From Flavobacteriales bacterium (GTDB taxonomy: Bacteria; Bacteroidota; Bacteroidia; Flavobacteriales; UBA1820), in contig QALN01000009.1 of NCBI GenBank assembly GCA_003150615.1, positions 124,001-188,000 on the forward strand: DNA of 64,000 nt. The letters are read 5' to 3'. The notes below the pieces were generated by a model. It saw only the letters and a list, made by a program, of their open reading frames with translations. It made no database searches and had not been told where the DNA came from. The position numbers were made by a program, and so were the translations under genes. Positions 47,774 to 57,148 of this stretch are shown here, in pieces (position 1 is the stretch's first letter; the number at the start of each line of letters is the position of its first letter).

Positions 47774-48835
47774 ATGGAATTCAAGATAGGCGTCCTGCCC
47801 GGCGACGGTATAGGCCCGGAGATAACGGAGCAGGCCGTAAAAGCTATAGATGCTGTGTGCCGCAGATTCGGCCACAAGGCGCATTATACGTATGCACCGG
47901 TCGGTGCGGCTGCGATAGACAGCTGCGGCGAGCCTTACCCGGACTCTACGCATAGGGTGTGTATGGAGTCCGACGCGATACTCTTCGGAGCGATAGGCGA
48001 TCCGCGTTTCGACAACGATCCCGGCGCCAAAGTACGTCCCGAGCAGGGGCTTTTGGCCATGAGGAAAAAACTTGGTCTTTATGCCAATATACGTCCGGTC
48101 AATACTTTCCCGTCGCTTGCTCACCGGTCGCCACTGAGGGCCGATCTGGTGGACGGGGTGGATTTTGTTTTCTTAAGGGAACTCACGGGAGGCATGTATT
48201 TCGGACGTCCGCAAGGGCGTTCGGAAGACGGGCTTACCGCTTACGATACGTGCGTGTATTCGAGGGAGGAAATAGAACGCATTTGCCGCTTAGGTTTCGA
48301 ATATGCGGACAAACGCCGCCGGAAACTTACCGTGGTGGACAAAGCCAACGTTTTGGCTACTTCGCGCCTGTGGCGGCAGACGGCGCGCGAAATGTCGGTG
48401 GAGTATCCGCAGGTGGAAACCGAATACATGTTCGTGGATAATGCTGCGATGAAGATAATACAGAAGCCTTCGCATTTCGATGTGATAGTGACGGAAAACA
48501 TGTTCGGCGATATCCTGACCGACGAAGCGAGCGTTATAACCGGTTCGTTGGGACTTTTGCCATCGGCGTCCGTAGGTGTACATACGTCCCTTTTCGAGCC
48601 CATACACGGTTCGTATCCCCAGGCAGCAGGAAAAGACATAGCCAATCCTGTGGCTACCGTATTGTCTGCCGCCATGATGTTCGAGTACGCTTTTTCCCTC
48701 CCCGAAGAGGGCGCGGCCATACGCGCTGCGGTGCAAAAGTCGATTGAAGACGGCGTAGTTACCGAGGATATCTCTGAAGGAGGGCGGGCTTACGGCACCA
48801 AGGCTGTCGGCGATTACATAGCTGCGGCGATATAG
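47774..48835 (+). CDS. leuB: 3-isopropylmalate dehydrogenase
   Basis: A 353-residue NAD-dependent beta-decarboxylating dehydrogenase. Motifs: [13 protein letters not shown] at the N-terminus, [21 protein letters not shown] and [14 protein letters not shown] with the Mg-binding aspartates. The [10 protein letters not shown] form is that of LeuB rather than isocitrate dehydrogenase. Confidence 0.96.
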   Translation: MEFKIGVLPGDGIGPEITEQAVKAIDAVCRRFGHKAHYTYAPVGAAAIDSCGEPYPDSTHRVCMESDAILFGAIGDPRFDNDPGAKVRPEQGLLAMRKKLGLYANIRPVNTFPSLAHRSPLRADLVDGVDFVFLRELTGGMYFGRPQGRSEDGLTAYDTCVYSREEIERICRLGFEYADKRRRKLTVVDKANVLATSRLWRQTAREMSVEYPQVETEYMFVDNAAMKIIQKPSHFDVIVTENMFGDILTDEASVITGSLGLLPSASVGVHTSLFEPIHGSYPQAAGKDIANPVATVLSAAMMFEYAFSLPEEGAAIRAAVQKSIEDGVVTEDISEGGRAYGTKAVGDYIAAAI

Positions 48836-48875
48836 ATAACATTTTACCGGGAATACAAGCCAATAACGATAAAAC

Positions 48876-50138
48876 ATGGAAAAGACAAATAAATATATGC
48901 CAGTTCTTAAGGATATAATGACTGCCGAAAGGACTTTGGGCGAGATACTCGAACCTACGCCATTGCAGAAAAACCGCAATCTGTCGCAGGAATACGGCGG
49001 GACTGTCTACCTGAAAAGGGAAGACCTCCAGATGGTGCGCTCGTACAAGATACGCGGGGCTTACAACAAGATGAAGTCGCTCACGGCCGAGGAACGCGCC
49101 CGCGGCATCGTATGCGCCAGTGCCGGCAACCATGCTCAAGGGGTGGCTTATTCGTGCAGTAAGCTGGGTATAAAAGGCAAGATTTTCATGCCTGTGACCA
49201 CTCCAAAGCAGAAGATAGGGCAGGTTAAGATGTTTGGGGGCGAGTATGTGGAGATAATACTCACTGGAGATACGTTCGATGCCTCGTCCAAGGGCGCGGC
49301 CCTTGAGTGCGAGAAGAACAACATGGTGTTCATACATCCGTTCGACGATGAGCGTATAATCGAAGGACAGGCCACCGTGGGACTGGAGATACTCCAGAAG
49401 ACGGCGGAACCGATAGATTACGTGTTTGTGCCGGTAGGCGGCGGCGGGCTTTTGTCCGGTGTGGGGAGCGTTTTCAAGCAGCTGAGCCCCGCTACGAAAG
49501 TCATAGGAGTGGAACCTCTCGGTGCGGCCGGTATGAAAAAATCGATAGAGAACGGACGCGTGACTTCACTCGACGAGATAGACAAGTTCGTAGACGGCGC
49601 TGCCGTACAGCGCGTCGGGGATACTACGTTCGAGATTTGCCGCCGAGTGTGCGATGATATAGTGGTTGTTCCCGAAGGAAAGGTGTGTACGACGATATTG
49701 CGCTTGTACAATGCGGACGCTATCGTTGCCGAACCTGCCGGGGCGTTGAGTATCGGTGCGCTGGATTTTTACAGGGACAAGATAAAAGGCAAAAACGTGG
49801 TATGTATCGTCAGCGGCAGCAACAACGATATAACGCGTATGGAGGAGATTAAAGAACGTTCCCTGCTGTACGAAGGACTGAAGCATTATTTTATCGTGGA
49901 GTTCCCGCAGCGTGCCGGGGCGTTGAAAAATTTTGTGAATAATATACTGGGACCGACGGACGACATTACGTATTTCGAGTACAAAAAGAAAATACAGCGC
50001 GAAAAAGGACCTGCCCTGATAGGCATAGAGGTGCAGAAACCGGAAGATTACAAGGAACTGGTAAAACGCATGGACAAGGACGGTATAAAGTACCAGTACA
50101 TAAACGACAATGTGAGCTTGTTTGAGCTCGTGATATGA
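48876..50138 (+). CDS. ilvA: Threonine ammonia-lyase (threonine deaminase)
   Basis: A 420-residue PLP enzyme producing 2-ketobutyrate from threonine, first step of isoleucine synthesis. The PLP lysine is in MVRSYKIRGAYNKM, with SAGNHAQGVAYS and GGGGLLSGVGS. A single C-terminal ACT-like regulatory domain follows (about 325-420, HYFIVEFPQRAGALKNFVN), the short form as in Bacillus rather than the two-domain E. coli form. Last gene of the operon, so the cluster holds every dedicated ilv/leu gene except the transaminase. Confidence 0.95.
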   Translation: MEKTNKYMPVLKDIMTAERTLGEILEPTPLQKNRNLSQEYGGTVYLKREDLQMVRSYKIRGAYNKMKSLTAEERARGIVCASAGNHAQGVAYSCSKLGIKGKIFMPVTTPKQKIGQVKMFGGEYVEIILTGDTFDASSKGAALECEKNNMVFIHPFDDERIIEGQATVGLEILQKTAEPIDYVFVPVGGGGLLSGVGSVFKQLSPATKVIGVEPLGAAGMKKSIENGRVTSLDEIDKFVDGAAVQRVGDTTFEICRRVCDDIVVVPEGKVCTTILRLYNADAIVAEPAGALSIGALDFYRDKIKGKNVVCIVSGSNNDITRMEEIKERSLLYEGLKHYFIVEFPQRAGALKNFVNNILGPTDDITYFEYKKKIQREKGPALIGIEVQKPEDYKELVKRMDKDGIKYQYINDNVSLFELVI

Positions 50139-50166
50139 AAATACGGAGGATTTAATTGTGTTGTCT

Positions 50167-50194
50167 AAAGGCGTCTGTGCAAGGACGCCTTTTC
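50167..50194 (+). terminator. Intrinsic terminator of the ilv-leu operon
   Basis: Stem AAAGGCGTC/GACGCCTTT, 8-base loop, then T, 28 bases after the ilvA stop. Confidence 0.85.
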
Positions 50195-50273
50195 GATGTA
50201 TTGACCGTATGATAATCCTCATGTTTTCAAAAAATCCATATGGCAGCATTGTCGGGATTACGGGCGTACGCGT

Positions 50274-50281
50274 TATTTTTG
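50274..50281 (+). promoter_or_regulatory. ybaK promoter -7 element
   Basis: TATTTTTG fits the consensus; a TTG at 50249-50251 lies 22 bases upstream. The ATG at 50303 is 21 bases downstream, which supports that start. Confidence 0.5.
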
Positions 50282-50302
50282 CGTTGTCAAACGAATCGGG
50301 AA

Positions 50303-50782
50303 ATGAAAACGGCAAAGACCAATGCTGCACGCCTTCTGGACAAGGCGGGAATAGAATACGAACTTATACCTTACCATGCGGACGAGACCGACCTTTCGGC
50401 CGTGCACGTAGCCGGCGAATTGGGGGAGGATATACGTCAGGTATTCAAAACGTTGGTGCTAAAGGGCGAACGGACTGGATATTTCGTGTGTGTGATTCCC
50501 GGCGGGGATGAGGTGGACCTTAAGAAGGCGGCCCGGGCCGCCGCAGATAAAAAGGCCGATCTTATACCCGTGAAGGATCTTTTACCGGTGACCGGATACA
50601 TACGAGGCGGATGTTCGCCGGTAGGTATGAAAAAGGCGTTTCCGATGTTCTTTCACATTACGTGCATGGATTTTCCGTACGTATATGTCAGCGCCGGTGT
50701 GCGTGGATTGCAGATAAAGGCTGCTCCTGCCGATTTGGTGGATTTTACTAAATCCTCCGTCTGTGATTTGGTCGCGGAATGA
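50303..50782 (+). CDS. ybaK: Cys-tRNA(Pro)/Cys-tRNA(Cys) deacylase
   Basis: A 159-residue YbaK/EbsC-type editing domain that hydrolyses mischarged Cys-tRNA(Pro) in the cytoplasm. Motifs: MKTAKTNAARLLDKAGIEYE at the N-terminus, VFKTLVLKG and GYIRGGCSPVGMKK with the conserved lysine. A longer in-frame ORF begins at 50240, but the ATG at 50303 gives the family N-terminus and lies just after the promoter element. Confidence 0.92.
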   Translation: MKTAKTNAARLLDKAGIEYELIPYHADETDLSAVHVAGELGEDIRQVFKTLVLKGERTGYFVCVIPGGDEVDLKKAARAAADKKADLIPVKDLLPVTGYIRGGCSPVGMKKAFPMFFHITCMDFPYVYVSAGVRGLQIKAAPADLVDFTKSSVCDLVAE

Positions 50783-50823
50783 GAATAGCAGTCTGTTTTC
50801 GTGTTTATACGCTTTGTTTACTC

Positions 50824-50893
50824 TGCCCGTCAATAACTAACTGCAAAGGCCGTCCCTTCCGGGACGGCCTTTGCAGTTAGTTATTGACGGGCA
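50824..50893. terminator. 33-bp perfect inverted repeat between convergent genes
   Basis: Both arms (50824-50856 and 50861-50893) are exact complements for 33 bases around a TTCC loop; the inner part is CAAAGGCCGTCCC/GGGACGGCCTTTG. It lies between convergent ybaK and the phosphodiesterase gene and probably stops transcripts from both sides, though a classic T-run is missing beyond the outer arms (TTT occurs within the right arm). Confidence 0.75.
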
Positions 50894-50904
50894 TGGATGT
50901 GTGT

Positions 50905-51684
50905 TTATTTGCAGGAATTTTTTATGAGTTGTTGTACCCTCTCCGGCTCGTCGGTAGTAATGTAGTCCACGCCGAGTCCTATCATCTCTTTTATCACCTC
51001 GTCTTTGTTGACGGTCCATACATTTACGTTAAGTCCCAGGTCATGGCATTCCTTGACCCAGCGGGGGTTTTTCTGGAACTGGGAATAATGGAAGTCCACG
51101 CCTGTGTAACCGCGCTCTTTCACCTGTTTAGGCGTCATTCTGTTGCTAAGGTACGCTATTTCCGCACCCGGGGCGCAGCGTACCACTTCATCGCATATTG
51201 TCGGCATGAACGATATGTACATTACGCGGTCGGCAAGTCCCATTTTTTCGACCATAGCGATTATGTCGCGCGTGGCGCGTACCATTTTTTCATCGGTGGA
51301 ATGTTCTTTTATCTCCAGCACCAGAGTAACGTTCCTGCATTTTTTAAACGCTTTAAGGTAGTTTTTCAGCGTTGGCAAGGTTTCGCCGTTGGACAGTTTT
51401 ATGTCTTTTATCTGTTTGTAGTCCGCTCCTTCTATAAGGATTTTATCAGGCCCGACATGGGCGTCATGGTTGACCACCAGCACGCCGTCTTTGGTCTGCA
51501 GCACGTCTATTTCAGAGCCGAAAGCGTTTATCGCATCGGCTTTGCGGATGGCCGTTATCGAATTCTGGGCCGACCCTTCGGCTTTCCAGTAGCCTCGGTG
51601 CGCCACGACTTTAGGCTGAGCATGTGAAACGGATGCGGCCGTCATCGCAACGGCGGCGCATAGAAGTATTTTTTTGAGTTTCAT
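50905..51684 (-). CDS. Glycerophosphodiester phosphodiesterase family protein
   Basis: A 259-residue exported enzyme. The signal peptide is MKLKKILLCAAVAMTAASVS (residues 1-20), followed by the GDPD barrel: VVAHRGYWKAEGSAQNS with the catalytic histidine and arginine, SEIDVLQTKDGVLVVNHD with metal ligands, LVLEIKEH and VWTVNKDE. It would release sn-glycerol-3-phosphate from glycerophosphodiesters in the periplasm. A near-consensus -7 element (TAACTTTA) lies at 51718-51725. Confidence 0.92.
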   Translation of the reverse strand: MKLKKILLCAAVAMTAASVSHAQPKVVAHRGYWKAEGSAQNSITAIRKADAINAFGSEIDVLQTKDGVLVVNHDAHVGPDKILIEGADYKQIKDIKLSNGETLPTLKNYLKAFKKCRNVTLVLEIKEHSTDEKMVRATRDIIAMVEKMGLADRVMYISFMPTICDEVVRCAPGAEIAYLSNRMTPKQVKERGYTGVDFHYSQFQKNPRWVKECHDLGLNVNVWTVNKDEVIKEMIGLGVDYITTDEPERVQQLIKNSCK

Positions 51685-51775
51685 CGTATGGTAAAATAGT
51701 GTTTATGTTGACGGAGGTAAAGTTAATTATTAATAGCGCGATTTGTGTGATGCCGGCCGGGGAATTAACAATTGC

Positions 51776-52357
51776 TTAAAACCGGAGGCATCCATGCGGA
51801 GTGAAGCAGCAATCCAAAGGAATATCGTCGTCCGTGGTGTCTTCTATCGCGTTTTCTTCAGGCGGAAAAAACGATACTCCGGCCTTGACGGTATCCGCGC
51901 GGCAGGCGCTCAGGAAACGGTCGTAAAATCCCCGTCCGTAACCAACGCGTGCTCCGCGGGTATCATATGCCAGAAGAGGGACTATGACCATGTCGATCGT
52001 CTCAGACCGTATCTTTTTCATGGAAAGAACATTCTCAGGTTCCGGTATGCCCCATGAGTTTTCCGTAAAGACGGTATCTTTCAGCGCTGCGTAGTTTGTC
52101 ATGTTCCCGGATGCGAAATCCGATACCGACACTACCAGTGTCTTGCCCGCATTCCATACGGCGTTCGCTATCGGCATCGTATCTATTTCACGAAGGCGTT
52201 TTATTGGCAGGAAAACATGTATTGCCGATGAACGTATGAAAACTTCCGAAGTTGTGACGGCTCTGCATATCGATAACGAAAGCGCGGCGCGCTCTTCGTC
52301 GGAGAGCGTGCCGCGCTTTCGGCGGTATATTTCCCTCAGGCAATCCTTTGAAGCCAT
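51776..52357 (-). CDS. 5-formyltetrahydrofolate cyclo-ligase
   Basis: A 193-residue ATP-dependent enzyme converting 5-formyl-THF to 5,10-methenyl-THF. The N-terminal REIYRRKRGTLSDEER and the C-terminal phosphate/substrate loop VPLLAYDTRGARVGYGRGFY are typical of the FAU1/YgfA family. It starts nine bases after the S9 peptidase gene ends and is probably co-transcribed with it. Confidence 0.92.
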   Translation of the reverse strand: MASKDCLREIYRRKRGTLSDEERAALSLSICRAVTTSEVFIRSSAIHVFLPIKRLREIDTMPIANAVWNAGKTLVVSVSDFASGNMTNYAALKDTVFTENSWGIPEPENVLSMKKIRSETIDMVIVPLLAYDTRGARVGYGRGFYDRFLSACRADTVKAGVSFFPPEENAIEDTTDDDIPLDCCFTPHGCLRF

Positions 52358-52366
52358 TCAGGATGA

Positions 52367-54412
52367 TTATTTTTTGAGGTATTTGTCCAACCAGCCGTAG
52401 AACTCGGCATGCCACAAAAGGCTGTTCTGTGGTTTGAGCACCCAATGGCATTCATCGGGAAACAGCACCATACGCGATTCTATCCCGCGTAGGCGGGCTG
52501 CCTGAAACGCCTGCATGGACTGGTTTTCGGGGACGCGGAAATCCTGTTGTCCTTGTATTATCAGTATCGGCGTGTCCCATTTTTCCACATAGCTGGAAGG
52601 GGAAAATTCGTTGTACGACGGTGCGCGGTAATCTTTCCAGTACGGTCCGTCGAGATCTTTGTTGGCAAAGAAAATTTCTTCGGTCGTGCCGTACCAGCTG
52701 CGGTTGTCGAACGTCCCGCAGTGTGATATGAACGCTTTGTAGCGACCTTGGTGCTTGCCGGCGAGCATGTATACCGAATAGCCTCCGTAGGAAGCGCCTA
52801 CGGCCCCCATTCTGGTCTCATCCACATATGGTTCCGCAGCTATGGCATCCGATGCCGTCATCAGGTCGGTTATCGCCTGTCCTCCCCACTGACCGGATAT
52901 TTCTTCGTTCCACCTCACTCCGAAAGACGGCAGGCCGCGTCGGTTGGGAACTATTACCACATAACCGTTAGATGCCATCAACTGAAAATTCCAGCGGAAA
53001 GAATAAGATGGCGTTATGGCGTTTTGCGGGCCTCCGCCGCAAAAGAGCAATGCTGGGTATTTCTTCGATGCGTCGAAATCGGGCGGCAGAAGCTCCCATA
53101 CGAGCATCTGTTTGCCGTCGGTAGTGGGCACAAGGCGTTTTTTTACCACGGCCGGTTTTATGTTTTTGAAAATATCGCCGTTGACATCGGTAAGATAGCG
53201 GAACGTGCGTTTTTTCATGTCGTAGGCCACTATCTCGTTGGGGCGGTTAAAATCGTAACGTTCGGCGATTATGAATTTCGGGGTGAGTATGAATGCGCCT
53301 TTGCAGTCGTCGCCTTTTGTCAGCTGGACTATCGATGTGTGGGGGTCTATTGCCGCGAGGGTCTTAGGCAGGCGGTATTCGAAAAGCTGTTCCACGGCGT
53401 TCAGCGTCGTACGGAATATTATTTTGTCGGAGGTACGCTCCCATGCGAATTCCTCTATCGTTTCGTCCCATCTGGACGTCAGGTTGTAGGTCTTTCCTGT
53501 GGACCACTCGTAGAGTTTTATGTCGTTTTTGTCGGCTTCGTAGCCGTCTTCTTCCATAGAGGTCCATGCAATGAAACGCCCGTCCGGACTCCACGCGGGA
53601 TTCATGTCGTAGCCTTTGTTGCCTTCGGTCAGGTTTTGGGTCTGTTTGGATACTATGTCGTAGATGTATATGTCCGCATCGGTCGATACGGCGGCCTGTG
53701 CGCCGGTCTTTTTCTTGCATGTGTACGCTATTTTCATCCCGTCGGGGCTCCATGCGAGTTGTTCGGCCCCGCCCATAGGTGAAAGCGGGCTGTCGTACGG
53801 TTCGCCGGACATGATGTCCGTGCCGGAACCGGATATTTTTTCACCGTCGAACGGAGCGTAGAACACGTGCGAAACCATGTCGTCCTCCCACTGGTTCCAG
53901 TGGCGGTACATAAGGTCTTCGACTATTATGGCGTTTGCTTTCGGCAGTGAGGGATACATTTCTGCAGTAGTTTCGCGGTATTTTACATCGCGGGTGAAAA
54001 GTACGGCATCGCCTTTGGGCGATATTTTAACGTTAGATATGCCGCCTTCTATGTTCGATGCCTGTTTTTTCCCTGAGCCGTCGCGTGCCATTGTCCACAA
54101 TTGTCCGTCCTGCATGTAAGCTATGCGTCCCTGCCTGGTAAAGCCTACGGCAGAAGCGCTTTTATCGCCGTCGGTAAGTTGTGACGTGGCTCCGGACATG
54201 GTTACGCAGAAAAGTTGCGATGTGCCCTTGTTGGCGGTTACATCGTAGCGTGTCACGCCGTAGATTATCGTTTGTCCGTCGTCGCTTACGGCTTGCAGGC
54301 TGACGCGGCCCAGTTTCCACATTGTCTCGGGCGTCATGACACCGGCTGGTTTGCCGGCTTGTAAAGTTTGTGCCATGATAATAGTCAACAGTATTGTCGT
54401 TATCCGTTTCAT
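52367..54412 (-). CDS. S9 family (prolyl oligopeptidase/DPP-like) serine peptidase
   Basis: A 681-residue exported peptidase. Signal peptide (RITTILLTIIMAQTLQA) is followed by a beta-propeller with repeated SPDG motifs (WSPDGMKIAYT, WSPDGRFIAWT) and a C-terminal alpha/beta hydrolase. Catalytic triad: serine in GAVGASYGGYSVY, aspartate in IIQGQQDFRVP and histidine in PDECHWVLKP. It probably removes dipeptides or cleaves short peptides in the periplasm. Translated upstream of and likely coupled to the folate gene. Confidence 0.92.
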   Translation of the reverse strand: MKRITTILLTIIMAQTLQAGKPAGVMTPETMWKLGRVSLQAVSDDGQTIIYGVTRYDVTANKGTSQLFCVTMSGATSQLTDGDKSASAVGFTRQGRIAYMQDGQLWTMARDGSGKKQASNIEGGISNVKISPKGDAVLFTRDVKYRETTAEMYPSLPKANAIIVEDLMYRHWNQWEDDMVSHVFYAPFDGEKISGSGTDIMSGEPYDSPLSPMGGAEQLAWSPDGMKIAYTCKKKTGAQAAVSTDADIYIYDIVSKQTQNLTEGNKGYDMNPAWSPDGRFIAWTSMEEDGYEADKNDIKLYEWSTGKTYNLTSRWDETIEEFAWERTSDKIIFRTTLNAVEQLFEYRLPKTLAAIDPHTSIVQLTKGDDCKGAFILTPKFIIAERYDFNRPNEIVAYDMKKRTFRYLTDVNGDIFKNIKPAVVKKRLVPTTDGKQMLVWELLPPDFDASKKYPALLFCGGGPQNAITPSYSFRWNFQLMASNGYVVIVPNRRGLPSFGVRWNEEISGQWGGQAITDLMTASDAIAAEPYVDETRMGAVGASYGGYSVYMLAGKHQGRYKAFISHCGTFDNRSWYGTTEEIFFANKDLDGPYWKDYRAPSYNEFSPSSYVEKWDTPILIIQGQQDFRVPENQSMQAFQAARLRGIESRMVLFPDECHWVLKPQNSLLWHAEFYGWLDKYLKK

Positions 54413-54453
54413 TATTTTTTGTGAATGTGTATGTTGGTTTTCCTATGCAGCCT

Positions 54454-54461
54454 CAAATGTA
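54454..54461 (-). promoter_or_regulatory. S9 peptidase promoter -7 element
   Basis: TACATTTG on the minus strand, 42 bases before the peptidase start. No convincing -33. Confidence 0.5.
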
Positions 54462-54543
54462 GTGATTTTTACTTTTCGCCGGGCGTTTGCAATGACGAAT
54501 CGGGGGAGGCATAAATCAGCATCCGCTTATAAACAATAAATAA

Positions 54544-54953
54544 TAACTTTTAAAATCAGCGTGCTACGATTGCCGAGGACGGAAAGTTTTAATTAAATTT
54601 AATCTTAACCAAAAACATAAAAACCGATGAAGAAATGAAATCATCCGAAATCTTATGTTTGTCCATCTGTTTCCGGCAGGTTTCATGGGAGCCTTCCTAT
54701 CGGGTTATGGCCGCGTAGTTTGCCGGGGCGTATTCGACGGCAAGGGCAGGAAATAGCTTTTGCCTTTGGTGTTCTCGATGCGGACATCGTATATCAGGAA
54801 GAGGATATAACCGTGACAGGTTCGGTTCCGGACAGGCTTCTGTTGAAAAATAAAGGCCGGAAGCTGTAATTTTATGCGGCATTGTGCCGTTTGTAAAAAA
54901 CATTGCTTTGCGGCGGGCGGATGGAAAATCCGTCTGCCGCAATGCTTTTTTTT
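54544..54953 (+). ncRNA. Candidate transcript unit without a convincing gene
   Basis: A near-consensus -7 element (TAACTTTT, 54544-54551) and a strong terminator (54901-54953) bracket about 400 bases. The only frame with coding-like sequence, open from 54639 to the stop at 54867, has no ATG; its end reads GVLDADIVYQEEDITVTGSV. It could be a small RNA or the remnant of a gene. Nothing firmer can be said. Confidence 0.25.
54901..54953 (+). terminator. Strong plus-strand terminator upstream of the ABC permease
   Basis: An 18-base stem GCTTTGCGGCGGGCGGAT with ATCCGTCTGCCGCAATGC (one mismatch, two G-T pairs), a GGAAA loop, then eight T. Confidence 0.85.
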
Positions 54954-55005
54954 AAGGAATATACAATAAACCGGCAAAAAATGAGGATATTTGCAAGGAT
55001 AACAA

Positions 55006-55013
55006 TATATTTG
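55006..55013 (+). promoter_or_regulatory. ABC permease promoter -7 element
   Basis: TATATTTG, 33 bases before the ATG at 55047. This position argues for that start over the upstream in-frame ATGs. Confidence 0.45.
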
Positions 55014-55046
55014 ACAACCTTAAACCTGTATAACGGAAAACCGGGC

Positions 55047-56306
55047 ATGTTAAAATCTATAATACTTTTCACCGAAAGCGTAAAGTTCGCATGGGACGCG
55101 CTTATAAAAAACAAACTGCGCACCCTTCTGTCGCTTTTGGGGATAAGCATAGGCATTTTTTGCATAATAACCGTACTGGCGGCTGTCGATTCGCTCAAAA
55201 AGAATATCGACGACGACTTGGCGGAAATGGGAGCCGAAGTCGTGTACGTGGGCAAATGGCCTTGGGGCATGAATATAAACATACCGTGGTGGGACATACA
55301 GAAACGCCCGTGGCCTACGCTCGAAGAAGCTGCCGCCCTGCGCCGCCGCATGCCTGAAATAGCCGACCGTATAGCTTTTACCATAGACCAGTACCCGGCC
55401 ATAAAGATAAACGGAGAAAACATAAACAATGTCAACCTCAAGGGGGTATCGCACCAGTACGAAAACATAGAGGCTCTCAAGATAAACCAGGGAAGATATT
55501 TTTCGCCGGTGGAAAGTACCGGCGGAGCCAATGTGGCCATAGTAGGGTATGACATATATAGCAACTCGTTCGGTTCGGCCGAAAACGCCATAGGCAAGGA
55601 AATAGTGTACCGCGGGCAGAAACTCAAGATAATAGGCACCCTTGAGATGGAGGGCGAACAGACGTTCGGCGTGGAAAAGGACAACCGCTTGTTCGTGCCT
55701 ATAAATTTCTACCGTAAGTACAACGTGATAAACGAACGTTCCGGAGGCGAGCTGATGATAAACCCCTCCGAAGCGCAGAAAAACAACATGGACGAGTTCC
55801 TGAGCGAAATACGCGGCAATATGCGCTCGATACGTCGACTGGCTCCGGATGCCAACGACAATTTCGAGCTGAACGTGCCTTCGGTCATCGCTACGACTTT
55901 TGCGCCGCTTTATTCGCTGCTCAATACCGCGGGATTTATCATAGGAGGTTTTTCCATGCTCGTGGGCGGGTTCGGTATAGCCAACATAATGTTCGTGAGC
56001 GTGCGTGAACGCACCAACCAGATAGGCATACAAAAAGCTCTCGGAGCCAAAAACAGTTTTATACTTCTCCAGTTCGTATTCGAGGCGATATTCCTTTCGT
56101 TGACCGGCGGGGTAATGGGTATAATCATGGTCTGGGGGGCGATGGCTGCGGTGGAATCCATGTCCGGCATGTCGTTCTACCTGTCTTTGGCAAATATAAA
56201 CATCGGACTGATCATTTCGGCCGTGATAGGGCTTTTGGCCGGTATAATGCCGGCATATATGGGTGCCAGGCTCGATCCTGTGGAGGCCATACGTTCCGGG
56301 CAGTGA
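55047..56306 (+). CDS. FtsX/MacB-type ABC transporter permease
   Basis: A 419-residue permease. One N-terminal helix (about 18-42, LRTLLSLLGISIGIFCIITV) is followed by a MacB periplasmic core domain (45-270) and three C-terminal helices with the FtsX segment FVSVRERTNQIGIQKALGAK. Such proteins work with a separate ATPase and often a HlyD-type adaptor to export peptides, lipoproteins or drugs by mechanotransmission. Neither partner is next to it. An upstream ATG at 54903 would fall inside the terminator and is not used. Confidence 0.87.
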   Translation: MLKSIILFTESVKFAWDALIKNKLRTLLSLLGISIGIFCIITVLAAVDSLKKNIDDDLAEMGAEVVYVGKWPWGMNINIPWWDIQKRPWPTLEEAAALRRRMPEIADRIAFTIDQYPAIKINGENINNVNLKGVSHQYENIEALKINQGRYFSPVESTGGANVAIVGYDIYSNSFGSAENAIGKEIVYRGQKLKIIGTLEMEGEQTFGVEKDNRLFVPINFYRKYNVINERSGGELMINPSEAQKNNMDEFLSEIRGNMRSIRRLAPDANDNFELNVPSVIATTFAPLYSLLNTAGFIIGGFSMLVGGFGIANIMFVSVRERTNQIGIQKALGAKNSFILLQFVFEAIFLSLTGGVMGIIMVWGAMAAVESMSGMSFYLSLANINIGLIISAVIGLLAGIMPAYMGARLDPVEAIRSGQ

Positions 56307-56455
56307 CGACGGCGTATCGCCGTCCGGCTGCAATTGCGGATATGCCGGGACCGGGAGTGTGTTATATGAAACGATTTGGATTTTTTAAGTTCTTTAATTT
56401 TTTTCCAGGCGTTTTTCTGGTTTGAGGAACATGTGACGCCAAAAATACTTTTTAA

Positions 56456-57148
56456 ATGGGAAGTAAGAATAAATTACGCCGGTTCAGGGAGAACGAAACG
56501 TTCTCGTGTCTGGTGCAGCCTGACAGGGATGATGTATTATCCGGTTCGTTCGGCCTCCGCGGGCAGTGGGGCCGGGAGTTTTTTAAAAATGACAACCCGA
56601 TAGTTCTGGAATTGGGATGTGGTAAAGGCGAATATACGATAGGTCTGGCCCGGTGTTATCCCGATAAGAATTTCATAGGCGTCGATATAAAAGGAGCGAG
56701 GTTGTGGCGCGGAGCTAAAACGGCCAGTGAAGGCGGTATGTCCAACGCAGGTTTTCTTCGTACGCAGATAGAGTTGATAGATAAATGTTTCGCGCCTGGC
56801 GAGGTGTCCGAAATATGGATAACGTTCCCCGATCCGCAGATAAAATACCGCCGTACCAAACACCGGCTTACAGGTTCGGATTTTTTAAGGAAATATCATT
56901 CGATACTCTCCGAAGGAGGTGTGGTACATCTTAAAACGGATTCTGCGTTCCTGCACGGATATACTCTTGGTATTCTACACGGTCAGGGGCACGAAGTATT
57001 GTACGCACAGCATGATCTTTACCGCGACGACAATGCTCCGGCGCATCTTAAAGACATACAGACGTTTTACGAAAAAAAATACCTTGAAACCGCTACGCCG
57101 ATCACATACGTGCGTTTCAGGCTCAAATACCCTCGTGACGGAAAATGA
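56456..57148 (+). CDS. trmB: tRNA (guanine-N7-)-methyltransferase
   Basis: A 230-residue SAM-dependent enzyme making m7G46 in tRNA. SAM-binding motif VLELGCGKGEYTIGLA and the family's FPDPQIKYRRTKHRL are both present. Begins MGSKNKLRRFRENETF as in Bacteroidetes TrmB. The end overlaps the next gene by four bases (ATGA). The 149-base gap upstream holds nothing clear. Confidence 0.95.
   Translation: MGSKNKLRRFRENETFSCLVQPDRDDVLSGSFGLRGQWGREFFKNDNPIVLELGCGKGEYTIGLARCYPDKNFIGVDIKGARLWRGAKTASEGGMSNAGFLRTQIELIDKCFAPGEVSEIWITFPDPQIKYRRTKHRLTGSDFLRKYHSILSEGGVVHLKTDSAFLHGYTLGILHGQGHEVLYAQHDLYRDDNAPAHLKDIQTFYEKKYLETATPITYVRFRLKYPRDGK

Noticed and set aside
54697-54942. An 81-codon minus-strand ORF
   Set aside because: It includes the plus-strand terminator hairpin and has no recognisable features.
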